Assembly (NCBI RefSeq): GCF_018873765.1
Contig: NC_057918.1
Span: 70,097,871-70,161,870, forward strand
Reading direction: 5' to 3'
Length of the DNA stretch: 64,000 bases
DNA from: Telopea speciosissima
Lineage: Eukaryota > Streptophyta > Magnoliopsida > Proteales > Proteaceae
This document shows, piece after piece, positions 46,641 through 58,600 of the stretch (its first letter is position 1; each line of letters opens with the position of its first letter). The notes beneath the pieces are model-generated. The model did no database searches. It was not told where the DNA came from and saw only the letters and a list, made by a program, of their open reading frames with translations. The translations under genes were made by a program, and so were the position numbers.

Positions 46641-48100
46641 ATGTTAGCTTTTCCTTTCATTTCATGTTGGAAAGAAAACTAATAATAAACTCAAATAAAG
46701 TCCCTACCACATAAGTGAGTGCAACAACTACTTAGGGATTACAGGGTTGTTTTGTCTTGAGGATTAATTCACAAGAATCATCTTGTACCATAGAGGTGAA
46801 TACAATCTTAATGATAGTGACCGATGGCACGACTCAGTCCCACCATCACTTAATTTGTTATCTTTGAAATGTGTTGCATTGTCAAGTTGTTGTCTAGTTC
46901 GGTGGTATCTAGAAGAGAAGCCTTAACTTTCATCCCATCAATGAGTATTTCAACTCTTTTAATTATTCCTCTGGTGCATTAGTATCTCAAACCATCCTTT
47001 TGCTGTTATATCTTACTACACATGTGAGTAGGGAACCTTCGGGGTCAATCTGATTATAAAATTTAAGCTCCAGTTGACTTGCCACATAGCATAATTGGGT
47101 CACAAGCTTGACAAGTACCAATTGCTGAAGCTCCTTTAGGTGCATCTTTTGAGTCTATATGAACTCCCCGATGTGATCTACAATTGCATCATTATACTAT
47201 TGATTTATGTTTATATCTTTTTTACCATTAATCTCATAGTCTAAAAGATACAGTGATAAAAGAAGAAAAGCAAACAATTATTTATCTTACCACCATAACC
47301 ATTGATGCAAATAGTTGAATATATGTTGACTTAGCTAAGTTTGGTAAAGTCAGTAGTGATTCTTTTAGTTTTTTGGTTATTTCTTTTAATGATGATTTAT
47401 ACTATAAGTTTGCATCCTAAATTTGTCCACCATTGTCATTAACATCAGTAATCTGAAAGATTTGTTTGTTTTTAAGTAAAAACCATGTAAAGAAAAAATT
47501 TCAAGTACAATCGAACACCTGGTTCTACTTTGCAAATTTTTCTTTCTATGTGATTTTCATCTAAAAAATGTATAACCAAAGGGACAACACTAAGAAAAAA
47601 CAGCCAGCATCGCCACTGTACTCATGTGGGGATGGAATCCCCCATGCCAAGCAAATGTGAACACAGGAGGAGTGTCATATTGTTCATATATAGGGAGGTC
47701 CACATTCAAGGAGGATAGAGATATGAGGCGACGATGACACTAACAACATGGCCATCATCTTCCCAAGAAGAAATAAAGTAAAACTTACCACCATAACAAA
47801 CCCTAGTATGTTTAATTATAAATCAGATCAAAATCCGTCAAATTGGTCAAGTTGTCTCGAAATTTTCCAGGAGTAATTATGATTAAACGAAATTCTACCA
47901 CGAGTCCAATCGATTTTAACCAAGTTCGATCGATTTGTTGCTAATACAGAACAATTCGAGTTTATTTTTTGTTTTTTATTTTTGATTTTTTTATTTTCTT
48001 GCCATTCAAACATAGGTTTGATTAAATAATCACTTAACTGATCGATCAGCTAGCTCTCCTTGCATGGCTACTTTTATATATATATATATATATATATAGA
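46640..48100. other. Intergenic sequence without recognised features
   Basis: The 1.4 kb contains no ORF with similarity to known proteins and no clear repeat ends. A (TA)n run at 48075-48098 precedes the hairpin element. Confidence 0.4.
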
Positions 48101-48103
48101 TAG

Positions 48104-48272
48104 AAAGTTCTTTGGCCGGGAGAGTGGCCTATGCCGACACTCCCATGAGTTTATCTCTCTCCTTCCCATTTGAAAAGATATCTCTGCCTCTTGTTCTGAG
48201 GAGGAGATAGATAGAAACATGGAAATACTGGCATAGACCACACTCCCTGACAGAAAACTACTTCCCAATATA
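48104..48272. repeat. Hairpin (MITE-like) family 2 copy
   Basis: 'gagagtggcctatgccgaca' and 'ctcccatgagtttatctctc' pair with 'gaggagatagatagaaacat' and 'tactggcatagaccacactc'. The layout matches 33932-34110. Both sides are TA-rich ('tatatatata' and 'aatatatatatt'), which fits insertion into a TA site. Confidence 0.7.
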
Positions 48273-48699
48273 TATATTTATATATGATTTTGCCCTTTTT
48301 TGTTTATTCTATCAACAACAATGACTTCCTCTAGAGAGACAAAAGAAGTGGGAGGATGAGATTTCAGTCCAAGCTGTAAAGAACCAGACATCAACAATCA
48401 CTTCCAGAGGCTTTACCATTTTTTTTTCTTTTTTGGGTAAAATAAAGACTTTACCATCTCATTTCAAGTCGTCCCTTTTTGTTATATTATAAGAGGAATT
48501 CTATAAAGATTAACCAAAGCTAAAAGGATCAGAATATCCATCACCACTTTAGATTTTTTAAAATTCCCTAACGACCCAGAACTCCGTATAAAATAATTAA
48601 CTTTTCACACCGAGATCCAGCTAGGATTATAAGGGTAGAACAGTCTTTTGACATCTGTAAAACTGGAGACAGAAAATATCTTTCCAAAATCACCCGCCA

Positions 48700-49687
48700 A
48701 TCCCAAAAATTACTTCGCGAGCTGTCTTGTTAAACCTCGAGTATGTTAACACAGTACCCGCCGTCCAACGTCATCCAGTGAAGACCAGACAAGGCCAGCA
48801 TTGGGGCGAACGGCCGTTAGCCTTCACGGAAACCCGTTCGATGTTTACGAAGCCCTGCTCCGAAGCTACTAAACACAGATCACTTTCAAAACGAGTTGGG
48901 GCTTTCGCTACGAACCTAAAGCCAACACGAGATAACGAGGCAGAGACTCATAGGTAAGGACTCAGGCTCGGATACCGAACCTGAGATTCGGATTGGGATA
49001 CAGTTTTCTCGATTTTTGATTTCCTCTTTTTTAGGCGGTGAGGCAGATTGAAGAAGAGATTTTTCCTTCCCTTAAAGGTCGAACTGTTCTACTTCAGCAA
49101 TTTCTCCGACTGATTGAAAACCCTACTTTTGTTTTTGTTTCGGAGAATTAGTTTCAAATTTCCTGCTTCACATACTGTTTTGCGTAAAGTTCTTTTCTTC
49201 AGAAAGAATTGGAACCGTTTGAAGCACCAAAACATTCTGGGTGTGGAGCTAGGATCACACCTGTCGCAAGAAATTCTAGTTGAGTGTTTGTTTTTCTTGT
49301 GACGATCATGCTTATTGATTAAAATTTTAATTTCTGGTGAGCTTTGGTGATTTTAGTTGTTGAGTAGAATTAGGGCTCGAGCTATGGTGATCGGTGTTGC
49401 ATGGATGCCAGGATCGGTAATGTAGGCCGTGATCTGTCTTGGCAGTTGGATCAGAGGTTAGGTGTTAAAGTAGTGATCTTTCTACGAAATTTCTGCAATG
49501 CGACTGGTTAATTTTCTTGTTTGAATAGAAGTTATTTGAAATTCTTGTGTAAGAGATCTAACACGGGGAAGAAAGTGCTTGCAGGTGCAAATTGTGATCG
49601 TTTTAGCTCTTCTGATCAGTTTTGAAGCTCTCTTTTGAATTTTTCCTCCCTTTTTGTGTTCGTCTTTATCGAGTTGGAAATCCAGCC
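48700..49687 (+). other. 5' leader region of LEUNIG_HOMOLOG
   Basis: A donor-like 'actcatag|gtaagg' at about 48953 and acceptor-like 'gtgcttgcag|gtgc' at about 49583 suggest a spliced leader upstream of the ATG at 49688. Long, spliced leaders are usual for this family. Transcript support is needed. Confidence 0.4.
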
Positions 49688-52600
49688 ATGGCTCAGAGTA
49701 ACTGGGAAGCGGATAAGATGTATGCACTGGTCTTTGACATCCCGTTACTTTCTCTATATGTTTACGATGAAAAAAAATTCCATCCTTTCTTAGATAAGTC
49801 ACTGATATCATTCTTCGAACGTAATTTTTACTTTGATCTTGGCATTCATCTTCCACCAGGCTCGATGTCTACATTTACGATTATTTGTTGAAAAGAAACC
49901 TGCATGCTTCTGCAAAGGCCTTTATGACTGAAGGGAAGGTCGCTGCAGATCCAGTTGGTAATTTTCCTTACTGGTGCTCGAACAAGTTTCTTACTTTACT
50001 TCAGGAAATATATGTTTGAACTAGAAAAGTTAAATCTTTATGGATAAATATGTGTGATAGAATTGCCTTGTGAAAAAGTGAGAAAGAAGTTGATTGACTG
50101 AAAGGGGGTATCTAAGGGAGTGCAATGAAATCTTTCTCGACAAGTATTTGTCTGACTTAGAGCTTGAATATGCAGCAATTGATGCTCCTGGAGGATTTCT
50201 TTTTGAATGGTGGTCTGTCTTTTGGGACATCTTCATTGCAAGAACAAATGAGAAGCATTCTGAGGTTGCTGCGGCTTATATAGAGGTGCCTTTTTGAGTA
50301 TATATACTATTCATGTTCTCTTTTATGAGGTATTGTCTAGTTGAGAGAGTTATTCAACCAACCCAAAATTTGCTTTGCTGCACAGGCACAACAAATCAAA
50401 GCAAGGGAGCACCAACAACAAGTACAAATGCAGCAACTGCAACTCATGCAGCAACGGCATGCTCATGCTCAATTGCAACGAAGGGATCCTAATCATCCTT
50501 CGCTTGGCGGGCCGATAAATGCAATGAACTCTGAAGGAATGCTGGGGCAGCCTAATGCTAGTGTCTTGGCGGCAAAATTGTACGAAGAACGAATGAAACA
50601 TCCTCACTCGATGGATTCAGATGCGCCCCCACAACTTCTTGATGCTAGTAGAATGGCCCTTATGAAATCAGCAGGCAATCACCCAGGGTAATCCCTTTGC
50701 TATTAGAACTTCGTAGGTGTGCTTAAGTTTTAAGTTCTTTTGTTACCTCAGGGTGAGAGAAGGTTGTTCATTTCTCTTGCTATTCTTGCTGTCACAGCCA
50801 GTTGGTCCAAGGTAGTCCGGGAAGTGTGTCTGCGGCACTACAGCAAATGCAGGCACGGACTCAGCAGACAGCTGTAATACATCAACAATATCTTCTTTGC
50901 TCTAGTTTCTTGTCTTTTCCTTTTTGGTTTGTGCATATTCCTCACATAACTTTAATCAGAAATTCTTTTGGCTTTGCAGGATATCAAGAGTGAAGTTAAC
51001 TTGGGTGTAACCCAAAGATCTTTGCCTATGGATCCTTCATCAATTTATGGACAGGGGATTATGCAGTCAAAATCTGGACTAGGCAGTGCCGGTGAGTAAG
51101 ACTGATCCTCTAAAACAAGAATATCACATAGATTAACAGAATTAACTGAAATTCTCTATCCATATAATTCTGTATTCTCCTCCTATTCAGGATTGAACCA
51201 AGGCGTCAGTGGTCTTCCTTTGAAGGGTTGGCCCTTAACTGTAACTGTAAGTTGTACACTGAGCTTTATATGTCTTATTTTCTATTATTTATTTTTGGTT
51301 GGTTAATATCAACATTTTGACTACCAGTCATTTAATTATACAGGGCATTGATCAAATTCGGCCAAATTTAGGGGCACAAGTACAAAAACCATTTACACAG
51401 AACCCAAATCAATTTCAGCTTCTGACTCCACAACAACAACAACAATACTTGGCACAGGCTCAGGCACAAGGCAACCTTGGTAGTGCACCTAACTATGGTG
51501 ATATGGACCCCCGAAGATTTAGGGTTTTACCTAGGGGTAACTTGAACTCAAAAGATGGTCAACCTACAGGAAATGATGGATCTATAGGTTCTCCAATGCA
51601 ATCAAGTTCACCAAAGGTTAGAGCGCCTTCCCAAGATCAAGCAGAATATCTTATGAAGGTTAGCATTCAAGACACTTTGTAGATCACATGAAACCTTACC
51701 ATCTGTTTCACGTGGAAATCTCTTATCTTGTGCGGTTCAGAATTTTGTATGCAAATTCTTAGGGGAGCTATTTAGGCATAGGATAGGAATTTATTCTTAA
51801 ATTTGATTTTTCGATTTGGAGCATTAAAGTGCCAGGTTGTGATCTAGTAGTATCTTGCAGATATTTTTATGTATTTATGATTTAGTCTAAAAGTTTCAGT
51901 ATTGGTAAAAAAGTGCATACCCAGTGAACGAGGGTCCTGCCACTGCGGGGTCCGGGGAGGGTCATAATGTACGCAGCCTTACCCCTGTTTTCACAGAGAG
52001 GCTGTTTCCAGACTCGAACCCGTGACCATTTGGTCACAATGGAGCAACCTTACCGTTAGACCAAGGCCCACCCTCTTAAAAGTTTCAGTATTGGTAGTAG
52101 CTCCTTTTAATAAGGTCCATTTAGGGATGACCATGTAATGTCGTCCTAGATAGATGATAGGATCTACTAGGAGCCAGGCAAATTCAGGAACTGTTAAGCT
52201 ACTGGTTCGGTGGGTTAGAATTGATGTATTAGGACAATTCTAAGGTTAGGTTTATGATAATGGAGGTAAGTTTTATATGGTATTATGAGGCAGATTTAGG
52301 GGAAGCTAACTGTGAAGGTTTGAATGAAGTTTGAGTGAAGATTTCAAAAATCAGAAAATTAGGGTTAGGTTTTTGGGTTTCGGGTTTTGCGGAAGATGAA
52401 TATGGTGAATTTTAGGGTTTAGAGTTGGAGTTTTGGCTAGGGCTTTAGGTCGAGTGCTAAGGATAGTGAGGGGGAGGTTGGGTTATGATATGGGAAGGTT
52501 TTCATGGCTAGATTGGTCTGAGCAGGTTTTTTAGGGTTTAGGGCTTTAATGGGTTTAGGGCTTTAATGGAGGTTGAGGGGAATTAGGGCTTAGTTGATGG

Positions 52601-55600
52601 TTTGGGGTAGAGACTAGGATCGAGTGTAGGGAAGGTTGTGAAGGTACTATGGTTACAATATGAGTGAAAACTGATGGTGGAATTGAGCTGGGCAGGTCAA
52701 TGAATGCCTAGGGTTTATATGGATCGATGGGAATTATGGGGTGGATGATAATGGGGGTATATAGGCTTAGGTTAGAGGATTAGAAGAAGAAGGGTGAATG
52801 CAAACTAATAAATTATTTACTTGAAAACTGAATCTTCAAAGGCAGGAGCTTGAAGAAGATAAGGTCTCCCGATCTACAAGATGCAAGGAGTAGAGAAGAA
52901 GATCCTCCGATCTATAAGACGCAAGGAGTCGATTGGAGATCCACCAATCCTTTCACCTTGATATTAGTCACAAGGCAAAACTCTCAAAGGAGCAAAGCAG
53001 CAGCAGCAGCAATGGTAGCAACAAAAAACGATTTTTTTAAAGTCTGAATTGTGGGGGAGCCTCCCACGGTTTTATTAATATAGAATATGGCCTAAGGCCC
53101 AAATCCTATTACAAATCTAAATCCAGCCCTCACATAAATCGTGGAAGGGGTGGGACACTTAATTTAAAAGCTAGTAATTTAAAATATTCCCCAACAACCA
53201 ATGGGATTAAATCCCCTAACATCCAATAGGATTATTTCACTTAAATTGAACAATGGTCTGAACCGGTTCAATTTAAGTTTACAATTAAACTGAAAAAAAC
53301 TAAGTATGGGAAATAACTAAAGCTGAAATACACTGAGTAGGAAAATAAACTAAGGCTCTGAACACTAGGCCCTAATCTTAGGGCTGCTTCTTCTTGCGGA
53401 TGCTTGGATCTGTAGCACCATGGATGGTCTCATGGTCTGAATAAGTTAGAAATAGGAATCCTGGAGAGATTAAATCCAAACATAGTCCAATTTGATTAAT
53501 TAGTGATTAAATCCTTCAAACATATTGTTGTAATATGGGTACAAGAGTGTATTTATCCAGTGGGGTTTAGCTTGTGTCGCCTTAAGGGTATAGTTGTAAC
53601 TTGTATTTCATATGCTTATTATAAATAAAGAGGGCTTGTGTCTAATTGACATAAGTTCAATTCCCCAAACATTCCATCACGATATTAGAGCAAGGAGAAT
53701 CGACTTTGGGATTTGAGCCTCCATGCCCATGAAACCCTAACCTACTGCCACCATCTCTCTCTCACGCCTCTAGCTTCACCGCCACCCTTCTCTCTCTCTG
53801 TCAGCCTCTCGTTTTCGCCCGACCACTACCGACCTCCCTTCCGCCTCTCTCTCTTGGCTTTTTCATTGCCACAGTCCGCCGTCTCCCTTTCACCTTTCCT
53901 TCTCGGCTTCTCTTACCGCCAAACACCACCCGCTTACTGCCACCGGAGCCCTCTCTTCTCTCCGCCTTGTTCCTTTTTTAGTTTCTCCCTTGGTGGTGAT
54001 TTTGCTCCCACCAAGGGATCTTTCTAACCCATGAACTAAAATCTTCCTCCCATTTTTTGAAGATTTTCATTTGGTAAGTGTTTGGCTATCGTTTCCCATC
54101 ACATATGTATCGGCTTTTGTATGTGTATACATTGGCATTTGCTTGCGTGACAAAAACTAACTCTTTTCCAGGTAAAGATTTTATATTAACATCAATGGAC
54201 CTATATTGTTCTTTTAACTGAAAACATTTGATATGGTAATTTAACATAGTAGCATGGCTAGCAAAACCCTTAACCTACACTTTCATCTCCTCCATCTCAA
54301 TATTGAGAGTTTTTGTCATGCCCCCATCCCGTTAAGAAATAAACTAATGATAAAGGGGTGACTAGGACGACACGTGTCATCCCATAAGACTACCAGAATC
54401 ACGATTTGCAGTGTCCCAACGCACAGTCTTAGTCTAAAAGAACATACCATAAAATTCAGAGTACAAAAGGTAAGGAATATTCCATTCCAACGATCATAAA
54501 ATAAGCGGAAGCGTTTACAGTAGTTACCTCATGTTCATACGGTTAAGTGATACATAAATAGTTTGGATGGATATCTCGAATGACCATAGCATAACTACCC
54601 CAAAACAAGTATAACAATAAATGTTTATACAAGGCACGCGGCCCCAAAAAGATAAAAGAAGGGAACAAGTCCCAAGTATCAATACGGCCCGTAGGCGCAG
54701 TCGTCACAAGGACACCCATCACCCTTCTCCTCGGTCACGGCCTCGGCCTCGGCCTCAGGGTCCTCTGTACCGATATCATCGTACTCTGAGGCCTGAACCT
54801 CGAGTCCTGCAAAATAAGCATCTCCTGCAGCCTCACCTAAAAAGGTGTGCACAAGAGGGGTTAGCTCCACCGAGCCAGTGAGAGAGAAAAGGGGATGCAC
54901 AATCACACAATCACAAATAGTCCATGGTGCATGCCATTATTAATTCATTTACCACCTAACACACAATGCTAAATCAATGGGTATATGCTCACGCAATAAC
55001 TCGGGAAGACACCGTGGATCCTTCCATTCTCACCACAATGCAACCTCAATTATTACTATGGAGCCCGCGCCGTCGTAGTCATCACCACCTGAGGCAGACT
55101 CCGATAACCATTACTACCCGCCTGGCCTCTCTAACTCTCCACAGAAGCAGGGCTGGCTACCCAACACCTAAACCCCTGTTGGTAAGGGTCGTAGCATAGG
55201 AGCGAGCCTAACCACGGATATACTACATGAATCCTATCGTGTTGGGAGGTACATCCGGGTGTGTCAACGTCCCATTCCATCTAACACCCGGTACCAAAGA
55301 CAACACGGCGCATACAGGCAAGAATGAGATGCAATATACAATTCCACGTAATTCGGGGGTTCCGGTGCCAGTACTTCCTGGCACCGTAACCCAACACAAA
55401 TCCATATCATCCTAATCAATTATTATCATCCAATAAGAATAAATGCAAATATGCAATCATGCTTGAATGATCATGTCATAATATAATTCATAAATGCATG
55501 AATAAGCAATAGTAAACAAGCTCAAACAGTCACCCAAACCCACTCACCGTTTACTTGGATTAGGAATTTGATTAAGTGTAACGATTCCCGCACGAGATCA

Positions 55601-58600
55601 CCCCCTAGCACAAGTGTTGGCGCCTACGGAAGTGAATAAGAGTATGAGAGAGTGTAGGAGAGGCCTCAATGAAAAGCCCCGCAGTTTGCATAAGTTATAG
55701 GCCTTGAAAACCATGTCGGAGGCAACGTCGGACTCAGCAGGCTTGCCTCCGACCTTGAGTCCGACCTTTTCTGCAGGCTCAGACCACATCGGAGGCAACA
55801 TCGGAGGCACACAGACTTGCCTCCGACCTTGAGTCCGACCTTCTTGCAGGCTCAGATCACATCGGAGGCAACATCGGAGGCACACAGACTTGCCTCTGAT
55901 GCAACCCAAGTGCGATTTCAAGGTCTTAAAAGCCCAGGGTTGTCCCATTTGGTTCTCTAAGCCCCAAGGGACTAGGGAGGGGGGGGTCTTGGAGTCTATT
56001 TCGGTCTTAGAAACACCCAACATCCAAAGATTTAAGGGGGGTTTAAAGGAGCCAACAACTCCGAGTCCAGATTTGGGGTTCCTAGGTGGTTGGAACCTTT
56101 AGGTCAAGAGACCCAGTTGGAGATCTCAAGGGATGTAGGGGAAAGTAGGACAGCATCCTACAAGGGGAAACCAAACATGGTTCAAGCTAACCCTTTGGGT
56201 TTCAAAAGGAAAAACCCCATCTTGGGGCTGCAACCAACGAACCACCCAAGCTCAAACGAGCAAGGGGGAAGAGAGAAAAAGGGGGGAAAAAGGGCACTTG
56301 GCTTACCTGGTTTGAGGTACACACGAGGTGCCCTCTTTAAAGCTCCAAACTCAGCAGCCGTTTCCTTCTTCTTCTTCCCTTCCTTCTCCTTGCTAGCCCT
56401 CTCTCCTCATAACTCCCTTCTCAAGCACGGTTAGGTTAGGTTAGGTAGAAATGAGCCAAGACTAATGAATAGTCCTACCCACCTCTCTCTTATAGAAAAC
56501 CACTATTAATGGCCTGTTTGGATAAGGCCTCATCAGTGTACCCTAGGGTCTATTTGGGTAGGGTCAAACATGGCAGGGCGCCAATAGCACCTTAGCCACA
56601 GGGTCTCACTCACAAGGGTCCTTGTCAGCAGCATTGGATGCAAGGTCGGAGGCAGCCAGTAACCTTGCATCCGATGCGAGTAGGAAGGTGGTTCCCACCA
56701 TAAGAGGTCAGGGCCTTTGGACCACACTTCGAGGGCTTTGAGAGGGCAGTAAGCACACAACAAAAATTTGGTCAACTACTTACCCCTGACACGTCAAGGT
56801 GCAACCTCTGTGATCCCGAAGAGTTTTCCCACCGCGACGCTAAGTTCGTCACCAAGTGAAGTGTCTAAGTAGGGCGATACGGGGTGTGCTGCCCGATACT
56901 CCTCACTCTTGGGACTGGTACTTGGAGGGTAGTCGATGAAGTCGCCATCGATGAATTTCCCCCACTCCCGATTGAGGAATCTTTCCTCGACTGGCAAACC
57001 CGTGTCGAAGTCAACAATCTTGTAGCTTGGTTTGACCACCATTGTGAACAGCTCACCGGCATACATGGCAGCACCCTCTACACGTCACAAGGATAAAAGA
57101 AAGAAAAATATTAGGGTACCGGGTGCGGGTATAACAGTTTTGCTAGTCCACTTCCACTTTTCTCTCCTTCATCTCTTACTATACCTAATTTAAACCAAGT
57201 CTCAAAGATTCTTGACAATCTTTAAAGAACTTTGATAATTTCCTAAAACTCCTTTTCTTGTATCTCCCCTCACAACCCAACTTCTTTAAATTGATTTCAC
57301 CTCGTCTTGTGGAGTCTGCACTTCAATCCTATAATTTTGTATTGGGAAAGAGTACGCCACCTGGTTGCGCAGCACACACTGCCCCTGCGCCCAGACACAA
57401 GGACGTGCAAAATGATCGCCGCACCCCTGGTCATTTCCGTCTTTCCAGGGGGTGCGGCAGTCATTACTTGCGACCCTGTGTTTGGGCACAGGGGCGGCGT
57501 GCACTGCGCGATCGGGTGGCGTTCTTTCTTCCTTTTGTATTTTATCATTTTTCTTGTTTGGGGTCTTTTGTAATTGCAGATTTGTAAATAAGAGTGGAAA
57601 GCAATTTTCTATTTAATAATAAATGGTTTTTGTATATATCATAATGATTATTAACAAATGATTACATTATAGTTATTGACTAATGGTTAAGTATTTGTTG
57701 TCTATTATATTTTTATATGCAATGAATTTTCATGAACTTAGTAAACTGAAAATAATAATGCAAATTAGAAAATGAAAAAAAAAATAAATTGAATGGATAT
57801 GTTTATTATGTCATGAGTAATGAATTAGTATTGGTTTCCATTTTTGATGTTATAACCAAAAAAATTGTTATATCCAAGCGTAAATATTAGATGACCTTTT
57901 TAATTATATATGTTATAGTTATTGTTATTCAAGTTTCTTGTTGATTGGATTTAATTATGTCTCATAATCTATTGTTTCTTATTTATGAGTCCTTAAATCC
58001 AGTAAGAGTATTTAGAGGCTATTTTTCTAAAAAAGTAATATTTCAAATACTGCTATTATTTCATTTGACAATCTAAAAATCTCATAATATGCCTAATCCG
58101 AGAATTGGTGTATGCTACTATATTCTCAATAACAAATTTTAGACTGAACCAAAACCTAAGGGGCCTAAGTTCCCTTAGAACCATTCAGGTTTTGTTATAT
58201 TTATTGTTTTAGTTTATAAAACCTCTTTTATTTATATAACATTGGGGTTATAATTTTTGTTTCGTTTGGTTTTGGATCATTTATACTTCTTTAGAGGGTG
58301 GGCCTCGGCACAGTGGTAAGGTTGCCCCATTGTGACCTAGTGGTCGTGGGTTTGATTAGGGCAACAACCTCTCCGCGAAGCGGGGATTAAGACTGCATAC
58401 ATTATGACCCTTCCCAGACCCCGCAGTGGCGTGAGCCTTGTCCACTAGGTACACTTTTTCTTTATCATTTGCATGTCTTTTGGATATAATCCATAAGTGG
58501 GGTGCTCAGCCTCATGGTAGCGCTCTCTCCATGTGTTTTTGTGGTTCTCTCTCTCTGTCTTCTCTGTGTGTGTCTCTTTGTTGGCCTCCTTGCCTTTCTT

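Noticed and set aside
48727..48957. 76-codon ORF upstream of LUH as a small protein gene
   Set aside because: It lies in the likely spliced leader, ends at a donor-like site and has no similarity to known proteins. An upstream ORF effect on translation remains possible but unsupported.
53713..54027. 104-codon Ser/Pro/Leu-rich ORF
   Set aside because: It is a pyrimidine-rich low-complexity stretch after an LTR fragment within an LUH intron, with no domain.
58296..58460. tRNA gene
   Set aside because: The tRNA-like A/B boxes belong to an Au-type SINE; no cloverleaf or anticodon stem can be formed.
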